A DNA stretch of 64,000 nt from Aphelocoma coerulescens (lineage: Eukaryota > Chordata > Aves > Passeriformes > Corvidae), in the NCBI RefSeq assembly GCF_041296385.1, contig NW_027184085.1:56139109-56203108 (forward strand). Direction: 5' to 3'. Shown here in pieces: positions 1 to 11,862 of this stretch. Each line of letters opens with the position of its first letter. Positions within the stretch are counted from its first letter, which is position 1. Below the pieces are notes generated by a model. The model saw nothing but the letters and a program-made list of their open reading frames with translations, had not been told where the DNA came from and made no database searches. Made by a program: the position numbers and the translations under genes.

Positions 1-2119
1 CCTTGGGGCATGTGTGGCAGGTGTACCTGGAACAGTGTTTGCTCTGCCCCAAAGCTCTGAAAACACCTGCATCTAGAGAACTGTGATGTGTCTCTGATCA
101 AATAATAAATCTAAAACAAAACCATATATATCTTGTATGTAACCACCACTCTATTCACACAAATATGATTTCTGTAATTTTTTGCCATTAATCTGACTAT
201 TGGCTTGAAACTTGCCCTTAGGTAAGGGTACAGCAATTCCCTACACATAAGGAACAATTTTTCTTCTGAGTAGTAGAAGTTTCCAAAGAGAAGGGAGGCT
301 GAGGTGCTTTATAAGTGACTGAGAAGAAGCTGTAGAGGGTGCCAGTACTGGTGGGGTAATAAGAACTGTTCCCTCACCTGTTTGGAGACAAGGAATGTGC
401 TTAGTTCCACATTCCCAGGTGCTTTTCCTTGCAAAGTCCATGAGTGTAACCCTTGGATGGCTTGAATGAGTTCTGTTGCTCCTGATTAGCCAGGGTGTGT
501 GTCTGTGCATGGCGCCTGGCTGCCCTGGCACACTTACACTCTGAGCTGGAATGTCTCTGCCTGCCAGTAATGCCTAGCACATAAGAGGAATATTGCATAG
601 CTGTGCCAGCGCTGAACAAGGAGTTTAAACCACAGCTCCTCCCCTGCCGTGGAAACCTGAACTTACATCATGCCTTTGAATCTCTTTCTTCTGTTTATGA
701 CCCCTCACAGCCATAGAGCATGTGAATGGCTGAATTTGCCACTAATCCAGAGTCAGAGAATCAAGGTTACATTTAAATGTTATTGTCCATGAAATGTATT
801 GGAACTGAAGTAACAGAGGCCGAGGTGCAGAATATTTAATTAGGGGGATCTAACATGTCTTTCCTGTTTACCAACTTACTCTTTTCAAAAAAAAAAACCT
901 TAACTTTTCAAATATTGGCAAAAATACATAGTTATTTCTTTCTTCTATTTTATCTTTTCCATGCATGACTGAATATAGAATGAGGTTCAAAGGGTAACAT
1001 TCCCTAAAATTCTTTTACCGTGTTTGATTTTCTCATTGTTGCTGTGTTATCTAGTTAAAGAGACTTCCTCCAGGAGCCTTTTGGGAAGTGCTCTTTGTTA
1101 AGGGAAGCCTTTTATTTCATACTGCCAAGGAAACGAACCAATTTGATGTGATCCTTTTATCCCAGAGAAAGGGCACAACTTCTTTATTTTCAAGGTTGTG
1201 CATTTTTTGCAACTGTAAAACATATTCCACTACTGATGCCACAATTACATGTACTTGTCAATCAATTTTAACCTACTACAGTATGGTTGTGGCATTTTCT
1301 ACAAAAAGTGGAGGATTAAAGGCTCTGACCAAAATGAAAGGTACACATAGTAGATAAAGTACAATGCACATTATTAGATTGTGAGAGAAGTAGGTGTAGG
1401 AGAAAAGGATATACCAATATTTGATTTTCTACAGACATTAAAGACTTATTTAAGGATTTCTGCAAAACATTTAGGATGTGACATTTTGCTTCCATTTTTC
1501 TTAAAACAAACACTTGAAGAATACTGTTTATAAGGTAGTTATATAGGGTATCCACTATATCATATTAGGAAACCACGTCAAAATTTTTTAACTGAAAGGA
1601 GTAGAGAAAATAATGCCTGCACATACATATATCCTGTTATTTTAAGGTGGAAATCTTTCACAATGTAGAAGGACTACATGTTCACAGTTTTGACTATTGT
1701 TTCAATATTCTAGACTTTGAAATCTGCAAGCAAAACCACATCATTTTTTGTCACATCACCAACTAGAAATTAAAATATAAAAATTCTATTCCTTATCTTA
1801 GCTGGCTTTTTCCAAGGACATTGGAATGGTGTGCTAGAACAGACTAGTGTGCTCGCATGAGAAAATCCACTTGAACCAGATAATGGGAGTATATTTGTAA
1901 AATATAATTTGTAAGTTTGGTAAGGGGGTTCTGTAAATACAGAATTGCAGCTTTCATAGGATGAGGAAGGACCTGTACCATGTCCCACATCATTAAGAGC
2001 AGTAGTGGAGAGAAGGGTGCTGATTAATCCATTACTTTAAGAAACTTATCCAGGGATAACCAAGAACAGACTCTTAGCTACCATGTTATATCCCTTTTTC
2101 TTTTTTCCCACTTGGTCTC

Positions 2120-2140
2120 TTTTTTTTTTTTTTTTTTTTT
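2120..2140. repeat. poly(T) run, 21 bases
   Basis: An uninterrupted run of 21 T. It could be the A-tail of an old minus-strand retro-insertion, but no retrotransposed body is recognisable beside it. It is probably a simple homopolymer. Confidence 0.9.
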
Positions 2141-3580
2141 AACATCAAGCAAGCCTTGAAGTAAATACAGAGATTTTATTGAATTGAGAAAATCTATATT
2201 TTCTGTATTCTGCTTGCCTGGCTGCTGTGGGGACCACAAGAACCTGAAGTGACAGAGTGTGCATTTGACCATCCTGTAGCCTGGTTAGATAAGGAGAAGC
2301 TAAACTTGCTGGAGGTCTGTGCACTGGATAGCCTGTTGGTGCTCTGTTTCTGTGCTTTTCACATGGGACTCTGATGAGTCAGGAAGTGGTGAAATTCTTG
2401 CTAATCTCTAATTTTCAGCACCATGGAACACAGTATCTGAAGTGACTGGGAGCAGAAGTCCACAGCCATTTTCACAGGGCTGACAGGAAACCTGTGAGAC
2501 GTGTGGACTGGAGTAGTAGGATCTGAGCACAGGATGGAGACAGTGGCTTCGGGATCCTGCCCTGAGATTACTGTCAGAATCCAGAAAACCCTTATATTTA
2601 TGTCCCAATTTATATTGCATATAAACACATAAAACTTTTTACTGTCTTCAGTGAAGACAATGTATATTATTCCTGTGCTCTAGGTGAAGGCAGAAAAGTA
2701 TTACTTTCAGATTCTGATTTCCAGTGACAGTAATTCTTGTTTGGAAGCTTGGCCTGCAATCACTTGGAAAACTTGAGGGAATGGAATGTTTAACTGCTAG
2801 ACCTTCCTATTTTTTCTGCTGCCTCAGCCTTTTTTGTGTGTTTCAAGAATTATCCTTACCTTCCTCTTGGTCCATCCTCTCACTGCCAAAGTGCAAAGCT
2901 TTTTTACTAAAAGAAGGGAGCTTTTCAGTATTTCTAAATTTCCTAACTCAGAAAATTCATAATTTCACAGAAAACCTTAGTTTTCAGGGTCCTCCTGACC
3001 ATCCTACATGCATTCTGCAGCAGGAGAGGTGACCTGACTGCAGAGGGAAGACCCATTCAGAGGGAAGAATAAAACTTCTTTGTTTACAAAAGTTTCTAAC
3101 ATTTTCCTTAGCAGCCTGTACTATTTGACAATATTCTCTGTGGGTCTCACAAATTTTTTCACCAGTAAAAAAACTTGTACTCATATTATATTATAAAAGA
3201 AACATAATTAAAGTATTATTTTTATACAGCTTATGTCACCACCTCAATACAATCTTGCCTAAAACAGTAGTGATGGTTCACTGGCTATTTTTTACTTTGT
3301 GTACCCCTCACTCCAAAATGGGAAAATGTTGTTTTAATTTAAAATTTTAAAAACAGATTTAAAAGCATAGAACATGTGTTTTATATACTTTATGTTTTGA
3401 ACATCCAAATATCAAACATGAATGTGTAAAAATAGCACCATGAAATTTTAGCTGCATTCAAAAAAAGAGCTAACTGGTGGAAAGGGAAAAATAATAATAG
3501 CAGATGTGATCTTAAGCTCAAATTTTGGGTGAGGAGTCTGAGGGAATATGTAAAACTTTAACAAACAGGTTAAGTGTATC

Positions 3581-3600
3581 TTTTTTTTTTTTTTTTTTTT
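3581..3600. repeat. poly(T) run, 20 bases
   Basis: Twenty consecutive T followed by CATTTCTTTT. No target-site duplication or retrocopy was seen next to it. Confidence 0.9.
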
Positions 3601-6530
3601 CATTTCTTTTTACATTTCCTTAGAATTGAGCATTAGAATTTATGGAGGCAATTTGTCCTAAGTAGTGGCATAAAATCAGTCGTCATTGAAGTACTCTCAA
3701 AAGCAAATTTATAAAGCTCTCTTGCTTTTGTTTTTTTAAAAAAAACCCAAAAACTTCATATACCTTATTCTTTCTCTTAAAAAACACCAACAATCTTTAT
3801 AACACACATATATACTGTTTCCCATAAAATTCATATAGTTATATTTGAGGTATAGAAATTACAATTTTAAAGTACAGATAGAGTAACTTTCTATGTAGAG
3901 ATTAAATACTGGTACTGCTGCAAAGAATTGTAAGATATCCATTATCACTTGGGGAAATGTATTCCCTAAATTAAGGAAAAAAAGCTTAACTAAACTAAAA
4001 GTAAAAAAAAAAAAACCCAAAGCACCTTTTTTTCTCTTTTTTTCCTGAACTGCTAAACTAACTGTGTGAGAGAATTAAAGTATCATAATCTCATAAGAAT
4101 TTTTGTTGGAGGGTCATCAGAGCTGTCTGGCTGGTGGGAGTGTTGAAGCAGAGAGCAAGGGAGAGGAAACAAGTCAATGCTGTTGGCATCCCATTCTGAA
4201 AACTTACCCACTCCTGAGGCTTTGTCCTGGAATGGGCCCTTGCTCTGAATGCCTTCTGATCAGTGCAAGGGCATGACTTTTCCTTCCAGAACTCCCTGGT
4301 GAAGAAGGCACACCAGAAACTTGAACTATAGTTTCTTATGTTCCATGCAAACTTTTAAAGGTATTTTCGTACTGCCTTGGTTTGAAAGTCTTGGGACAAG
4401 CCTTTCAAAGTTTTACAGGGAAAACCTTTCAAAGAATTTTGGTTTGTTTCAGACAACAGCTGAAACATGATGGAAACTCTAAAAATGTAGCAGAAAGAAA
4501 TCAGGAGACTCTCAGCTTTGCCTGCAATTATATTTTTGGTATTTTCAGAGATCTAACTTAAGACAGTAGAAAATTCCAAATTAGGAAATTAATTAAATAT
4601 GGTCAATTCATTTACCAAATATATCTGCAGCCTAATTACACTTGAATTTGGCAGGTAGGACAGGTCTAACCTTTACTTTCATCCTAGTTCAGCTGCTCAA
4701 CTTTGAGACTACTAGCAATCAAGCAGGCATTCAGCCTGGAAACCAGAGTTTCCAGCTCTCTTAAACTGTGATGACATTCTCTTACAATGAAAGGGAAAAA
4801 TTTGGCTAATATTTAAACCTCTCTTTCTCACAGAACAACATCCTAAAAAGATGTATGTCCATTGAAGCAGTATTTCAAGAATATTTACAGCACCCTGCTG
4901 GTGTTCACAGGATTCAGCATAATAGGATTGCTTTTCCATCTCCTTTACTTTATGGAAAGCCTTGGTTGATCCTTTAGTGCAGCATGGTTTGCTGCTTTTC
5001 ATCTCCCAGGCAACAATAACCTCTCATCATGATTACAGAGCTTCCTGCAGACAGATGGGTCTAATCCCAGGGCTCCAACAATTTAGTAATCTATTCCAAT
5101 CAGGACTGGATGGATTTGATAGACCATCTGTAGCCAAGTGAGACAGATTCAAGACAGGTCAAAAACTGAGAGGCTTTCAGAAAAGCTTTCTGCTTTTTCA
5201 CACAATCAGGCTAACAAGCAAGAAAAAAAAGAGAAAAATGGGATAAAAAAAACCCACCAAGGAAACTCATTCCCTGCCTTCAGTACTTTAGAAAATAATT
5301 CTATTGTAATCATTACTATTGAATATGACTTGGAAGACTGAGTGAAACCCTTCAAATGAGACTTTATGAATTGAAAGGAAACAAAAAAACTACATGCAAG
5401 AATTTTTAAATTAACGTGAATACACTTGGTTGAATAATTGTGGAAGGGAGGAATAAAACCTGAAATATTTTTGAGGAGATGGTTAAAGTATAACCAATAG
5501 AATTCAAAACAACTGTTTACCATTTAGATCAAACAGGACATTTTTTAAGCACCGTGCATTTTATTGAGGTAGAGATGGAAAAGATGGTTTTGAGTTGCCA
5601 GGAAAATGATTTTTGCATTATCCCTATTTTCATTTTGAGGATAGTAATCCATAATAGCTTTCTGCACACACATCGCTGTTAACAACAGCCAATTGCATGC
5701 ATACATATTCAAGAACAATTAAGTTCTAGAATTTGCCTCTTAACTCTGGCCTTGACTTTGAAAAAGGTTATGTTTTAATGCATTATCATGTCTATGTAGT
5801 TTTGTTGACTTTGTTGGGACTTGTAGGTTGACAGGTATGTTTGCAAGATCACCCCAACAGCATTATGACCACCATCAGCCACGAGTGACTGTAATAACCT
5901 TTATGTGTAATGAATACTGAATTAAAGAGGTTTTTTAACAGCACAGACCATAATTATTCCTTTGGTGTTTATCAGAAACAGCAAAAGCAAGAAGCAATAG
6001 CAAAGTTTTGGGCTTTTTTTTTTAAATTTAACTGGAATAGGTATCTGGAAAAAAAGAAAACCAACACTTTTTTTATTTTTTCCTTTTCTGTAAGAGACAA
6101 AAGCTTATTCAATATTTAAATATCACAGTTCTCTTTCCACATTTTGGTGCTTTTCTATAGGTCACGTTTCTTAATCTGACTTAACTGCATGCGAAAATGT
6201 TAGAAATACTTTAAATAGTTACAGGTAAATCAGTTAATAAAACATTGTATCTGTTTTTAGAGCAAGGGGAAAGTTATGTGAGAGAAAATGATGTTGTGAT
6301 GTCAATCTAAAGCTGTTACAGTTAAGCTCTTCGGATACTCTTGATCTTTCAACAACTCTCTTTAACTACAGGATTTAAATGAAATTTCCTTAATCTTTCC
6401 AGCTTCTCTTGCCATAGGGCTAAACTGAAAGTTTTTTTCTAGGATTTCAAGCACGATGATGAATAATTTTGTAATCATATTTAATAACGGGCATAGAAAC
6501 CTGGAGTCTCCTATTCTCTCTTGTGCTGTA

Positions 6531-6920
6531 AATCACTGAATCATAGAACGGCTTGGGTTGGAAGGGACCTTAAGGATCACCTTGTTTCAACCGCCCTGCC
6601 ATGGGCACCTCTCACTAGACCAGAATGCTCACAGCCCCATCCAACCTGGACACTTCCAGGGATGGGGCATCCACAGCTTCTCTGCACAACCTGTTCCGGA
6701 GCCTCACCACGCAGTAAAGAATTTCTTCCTTATATCTCACCTAAAGCTTTCAGCTTTCTCCCTCATCCTGTCACTACATACCCATGTAAAAAGACCCTCT
6801 CCAGACTTCTTATAAGCACCCTTCAGGTACTGGAAGGTGCTAAATTATCTCCCAGGAACCTTATTTTCTCCAGGTTTAAGTAGCTCCAACTCTCTCAGCC
6901 CATCTTAACAGGAGATTTTC
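6531..6920 (-). mobile_element. CR1 LINE 3' fragment (minus strand)
   Basis: CR1 is the main avian non-LTR retrotransposon and is usually found as 5'-truncated 3' pieces. Read on the minus strand, this piece ends in the CR1 3' tail: AAGGTCCCTTCCAACCC near 6560, followed by TTCTATGATT. Upstream come the phrases typical of CR1 3' ends: the ATCCCTGGAAGTGTCCAGG block near 6650-6665, the CCCATGGCAGGG block near 6598 and the AAGAATTTCTT block near 6718. The opposite end fades out around the CTCTCAGCCCATCTT words near 6890-6910. No RT coding frame is left. Divergence is moderate, so this is an old but recognisable copy. CR1 makes no regular target-site duplication, so the ends are approximate. Confidence 0.93.
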
Positions 6921-9900
6921 CTCTAAAATCAAGGAAAATATTTCTACAACCACCTTAGCCTGTATTATTTTTTAAAGTGAGAGAGGGAATGAACCATTGT
7001 TTCTGCTAAACTTTCACAGATGTTATTAAATGGCCTGGGAAGCTTTTAGTAAATACAAGTACTTACAGCAAACAGTGGTAGTAATTTTGAAATTTGATTT
7101 GCATTAGCATGGTACTTCTGAGCATTTCCTCTCCAGTTGCATATAACATAACCACATCAAATTACAATTCTATGTCTTCCTTGGGTCACCTCTTAGTCTG
7201 AATTTTTTGAGTGTGTTCTGTGGCTCATCTTAGGTTTTGCAATCTGATCACTGCTGTGTGTGGCTGAATTCCCTATTGAGAATTAATACTCTGTTAAAAC
7301 AGGAGGTGAAAAAAGCCGAAGGAAAAGACAGCCTTTAATAAATATAAAAGATGCCTCTCCTACTCTAATTTTAAATTCAAGGATGCCTCCACATGAATAG
7401 ATTCAAAGACAGAGAAACACACAATAGCAGGTCTGGTTATACGGTTTGTTAAACACAAAATAGAGCTTTACAGCACAACCTCTGTTTCTGTCATGACTGA
7501 AAAAGTAATAACATGTTCAGAAAAGAACACTATTTAATGAAGATGCATTTGATGCAGGGAATGAGAGGAAAGAAATTCTTCTATCTAGGATGCCATAGCA
7601 GACTCTATGAACACATCCATGCTCTTTTTATGTAGGCTGCAGAGATAAAAATAGTAAAGATCTAATTAATTTTACAAGCTTACTGCAAGTGGAAATTTCT
7701 CCCCTGTTAGATTCTGACCATTACATTCAATGATCTTATCTTCACAAGAATCATCTCCCTGGTAAAATATTCTGGGGGAAATTTGGTTGGTGTTTCATTA
7801 TTCAGGGTCAGATTTGAGATAACTTAAATTCAACTTGTATCCAGCTTACTGGGAAACAGGAGAATTAGAGAGGAAGGGAAAAAAGCAGAATCAAGTTAAA
7901 AATCACAGATACATGCAACAGACCAATCATTCCTAATTGTAGTGATGGTGTAAGGTAACTCTAATGGATGCACTGGGGACTCATGCGCTATCCAATTTTC
8001 CCTTTTATTTCAGTAGAATCTAGGGTAAAAAAAATACTAACATATATTCTAAATGAGTACTGCTTATAGTGTAAAAATACACATCATTATCTACAAATTG
8101 GTTTGTGCTCTGTACACTCCTTGTGACTTTTTAAACTATTTGGATAGCAGAGACACTGGAGTCTGGAAAATGTCGAGAGCAAGGAAGGTCTTTACAAGAG
8201 GAGTGTGATAAGAAAGACAGCTGATAGCAATGGTGTATCAGAAACTTCAAAGGTTTATGCCTTAGCAAAGACATTTCCTACCATTTTCTTGCTTGCCAAC
8301 ACTTCCTTCTGAACCCCCAGGCAGAGTAACTGATCTGAGCTTGAATATGTTGGTGAGTTGGGCAAGTACTTTGAAATCAAAGGAATAAAGGTGGTTTACA
8401 AGAGAGGTTTTATTCTGTGTTCCTGCCTATTGTAAAGGACCAGTATAAGAGGGGGAACGTTTGAGTTGTTAAATGTAAGTGGAGGGCAAGGAAAAGAAGT
8501 GTGTTTACTGCATTGTCATCTGTAAGTTTTCCATTGTCAATAATGAAACATCTTACTGCCTGGATGCAGCTAATGCCAGTTGTTTATGAATATGTATAGG
8601 AATCTGAGCACATTCTGTACTTTTATTTGTTGGACAGTTATTTTAAACTCTATGTTAAATATCTTCAATTTGACTCAGGATAGTTTTTAAAATCTTCACA
8701 TGAAACCTTTTAAAACTTTGTAAAAAGAAAGGGAAACACCCAAAAGTATCATTTTTGACAAGTGTGAAACACGTCATTACAGTCAAAACTATATATATTA
8801 TGTGTCACAAGTATCAAATTGTCTTTTGTCCTCCCATTAGCATTCTATTTTGATTGTCCAATCTAAAAAAAAAACCAATTCTTTCTTTTCCTTTTGATGC
8901 TGAGTCATCAACTTATATGTAGTGTTTGGGGAGAAGGAATTAAATGAAGGTGAATGAAGATCATCATATACACTTGATATATGAGGGTGGAAGAAAACTA
9001 TAAGAAGGAGGGTTAAGAAAAGTATTTTCCTTCTCCTTGTGAGATATTGTTGGTCTGTAGGTGGTGGCTCGTGGATTTGGAGCCCAAGAGAAAGTTCTAG
9101 GAGGCTCAATGTTTGTATGAGTCAGGGTTTAATATCCTTTCAGCCTGAAAAGCAGTGCTTGGGTCTGATACAGCTCTTAACAAGGACTTTTATGATGTGC
9201 AAAACTACAAAGGTGTTCTTAAAGTCAAAATGGATTGGGATGGGGGCAGGGGAAAGAAAATATAGCATAGTTTGAAAAAGCAAAGATGTTCCCTCTCTAG
9301 TGAATTTTCCTTCCCCAAAACAATGTTGAAAAATTCTCTTTCATTGTCTACACTTTGTATGTAATTACTAGATCCTTATGTCTTCTCCCATAAACTCCTC
9401 CCTTAGTAAAAATCCTTCTAAATGCAGTCACAAGATATTAAAGTAAAAATGAAGCTTATCTACTAGGAGACATTTCTTATTTATTTAGAAAGTTTAATTA
9501 CAAAAAGGCTTGCTAAGAAATAAACAGTCTGCTCCTTGAAGAAAAATTTTATTAAAGAAACTGTCAGTGATTTGAAATTAGGAATGTAACTAAGGTTTCC
9601 AAAGATTACATGAACATTTATGTAATGTCAGATTGGAAGGGTTGTTTAAAAAAAAAATTATTAGAAAGTCTGGACAGTTACCTTTAAGCTAATAGAAGAA
9701 GACTACTCTGCTTGAAATGAAATGTTTTTTAAGACAGTTGAGGTATCAAGGGCAGTCAAAAATAGGCACTACCAACATTTTCTTCTATGGTGATAAAACT
9801 GAACAACATCTTTCAGCAAGGATGAGAGAAGCTATTGCATTTATGAAGGAAAGAGTGGTTTTAGTGTACAAAGGTCTTAGAGGTACCAGTTTACTTCCTT

Positions 9901-11730
9901 AAGGCACAATTTATGACAGAATGAGACAGTGAAAAATATGTTCATCTATAAAATAAATTAAGTGTAATTAAATTGGGTAATGGGGCATATATAATGTGCA
10001 ATTTTCAAAAATATTGATGATTCATACTTAAAATTGTGCTTCTACAAAGTACATTAGTCATTGGATCACAAATGAATGGATCTTCATTCCGTTTCCAACT
10101 GGTGTTCATTGTTAGACATCCCCATGGGGAAAGCAGGCATGAATAGCGGATGATCTCTGAACATTTCAAGACTTTTCTCACAGTAGAATCATATCTTTTG
10201 ATTTGTAGATTGGACGACATTTTTGTAAGTCATTTTGGATTACTTAATACATGGCTGAATAGGGCAATTGTGAGAAATATAATCCCACCTCTACACGAAC
10301 AGAGAATCACTGTAATCTTGTGATAATGACAAGGAATTGTGATGCTGGAGTTTAAAATTATGTGTAAGTCCAAAATAATATATAGAATAACCTGATTTTG
10401 TTCACAGGTTTTTCTAAAATAAGCTAGTTGAAACAATTGCATTTTTATCCTAATTATATTTCTTTTAGAAATAAAGTTCTAACGTTCTCTACCAAGTTTA
10501 ATAGAGGATTTATGCATGCAGTAATGACAGAATGATTTCTTAGGTATGAGTGACCTATGAAATGACCTTGGGAAGCAGGTAGTATCATTAGCCATTAAGT
10601 TAAAATAAGATTTTGAGATGCATCTATACGTATGTATGAAATGTACTTCTGAAAAGTAATGATTATATTTTTGCAACATCAGTAAAGCTCGGGAGGCCTT
10701 TCAGTGTGTTTGCCTAGAATCAGATTGAGATATGCCATTAAAGTTGCCAGTAGGCAGCAAGCATGTCTTTGTGGAAAGGGTTTTCTAAGTAATTAATTTA
10801 GGCTGAGGATCCTCCCCTAAAGAGCATTCAGTTTGCTTCGTGTGACATTCATTACAGACACTTTTTCTGTAATAAAGAAAAAATTACTGTAACAGTCAAA
10901 TTCTGCCTTTTTGCAAAAATATGTACAAAACGTGTCTTTGGCTCACTCTGCACTGTGTAAAGTGGTTTAAATCTAATTTTATGCTGTCCTTGTGCTTTAT
11001 TGCTGTGGGCTTCAGTTACTTAGTTTCTATATGTATAAAAATAGGACTAAAAATATAAAATGACTCTTAATTACATTGTACAGTTTCCAATTTTTCTGCT
11101 TGATCTTCATGTAGGTTTTTTTAAATGGACTGTTTATGGCTTTGTCTGCATAGAAGAAGAATTTTGGTTTTGTCATAGTGGAGTAGATAAAAAGAATAAC
11201 ATAAGTATGCCTGTGAATAATTCCCAAATAATTACCTTTGTCTGGAGAAAAACAAAAAGCTATGAACCTTATTTTATACAATGGGATAGGTGGCTGGAAA
11301 AACATGGGGTTCTTCTGAAAGCTGTCAGACATAAGCACAAATATATTACAGGACAAAACACAGAGTAGGCTTTGTGAACACAGATTCAGTTTTCCCTCAG
11401 GCATTACTTCCATAAAGGTCCCATATTTTCTTAAACTCTATGTGTCTGGGTAGTCTGTGGAATAACTCTACTTTTGTGTAACTACTGCATGTGTGTTGTC
11501 TCCAGCATGAACTATGCATGCCAGTCCATACTTGAGATGTGAGATGATTTCACACCAAAAAGTCATATGGATACACTGGCAAAACTGAGGCTGAAGGCAT
11601 GGCATCTTCAAAAGAGCTCTGAGGAGTGATGCTGCACGCTAAGACATTCACCAAATGCTGGCCTTTTGGATATCAAAAATGAAGTGATGATTCCTGTTTG
11701 AGTGGTTTTATTAAAATTCTAATTAGAATT
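6921..11730. other. Unique A+T-rich DNA, no gene seen
   Basis: I see no repeats or genes I can support. Several 60-130 codon frames exist, the largest on the minus strand at 11027-11413, but they lack family signatures or paired splice sites. Confidence 0.55.
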
Positions 11731-11862
11731 TCACAGAATCACAGAGTCACAGAATGGTTATTTTGGAAGGGATGGCAGTGGGTCATCTGCTCCAAGCTCT
11801 CTGCTCAAGCAGGGCTATCCTAGAGCACAATGTACGGGATTGTGTCCAGATGGTTCTAAATA
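11731..11862 (-). mobile_element. CR1 LINE 3' fragment (minus strand)
   Basis: The left edge is the CR1 octamer tail in inverse orientation: three imperfect copies of TCACAGAA at 11731-11755. It is followed by TTTTGGAAGGGATGG, a GTCATCTG segment, then TGCTCAAGCAGGGC and a GTGTCCAGATGG segment. In that order these are the minus-strand hallmarks of a CR1 3' end. The copy is only about 130 bp, 5'-truncated and carries no coding sequence. Confidence 0.88.

Larger units (their letters stand above)
1..6530. other. Unique A+T-rich DNA, no gene seen
   Basis: I see no recognisable gene, LTR or CR1 fragment here. Two long T runs (2120-2140 and 3581-3600) are the only simple repeats of note. Open frames of 60-105 codons occur on both strands, but none has protein-like composition with matching splice sites. 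The block around 4110-4320 is somewhat richer in G+C than its surroundings but matches nothing I recognise. The stretch is best read as intergenic or intronic sequence. Confidence 0.6.
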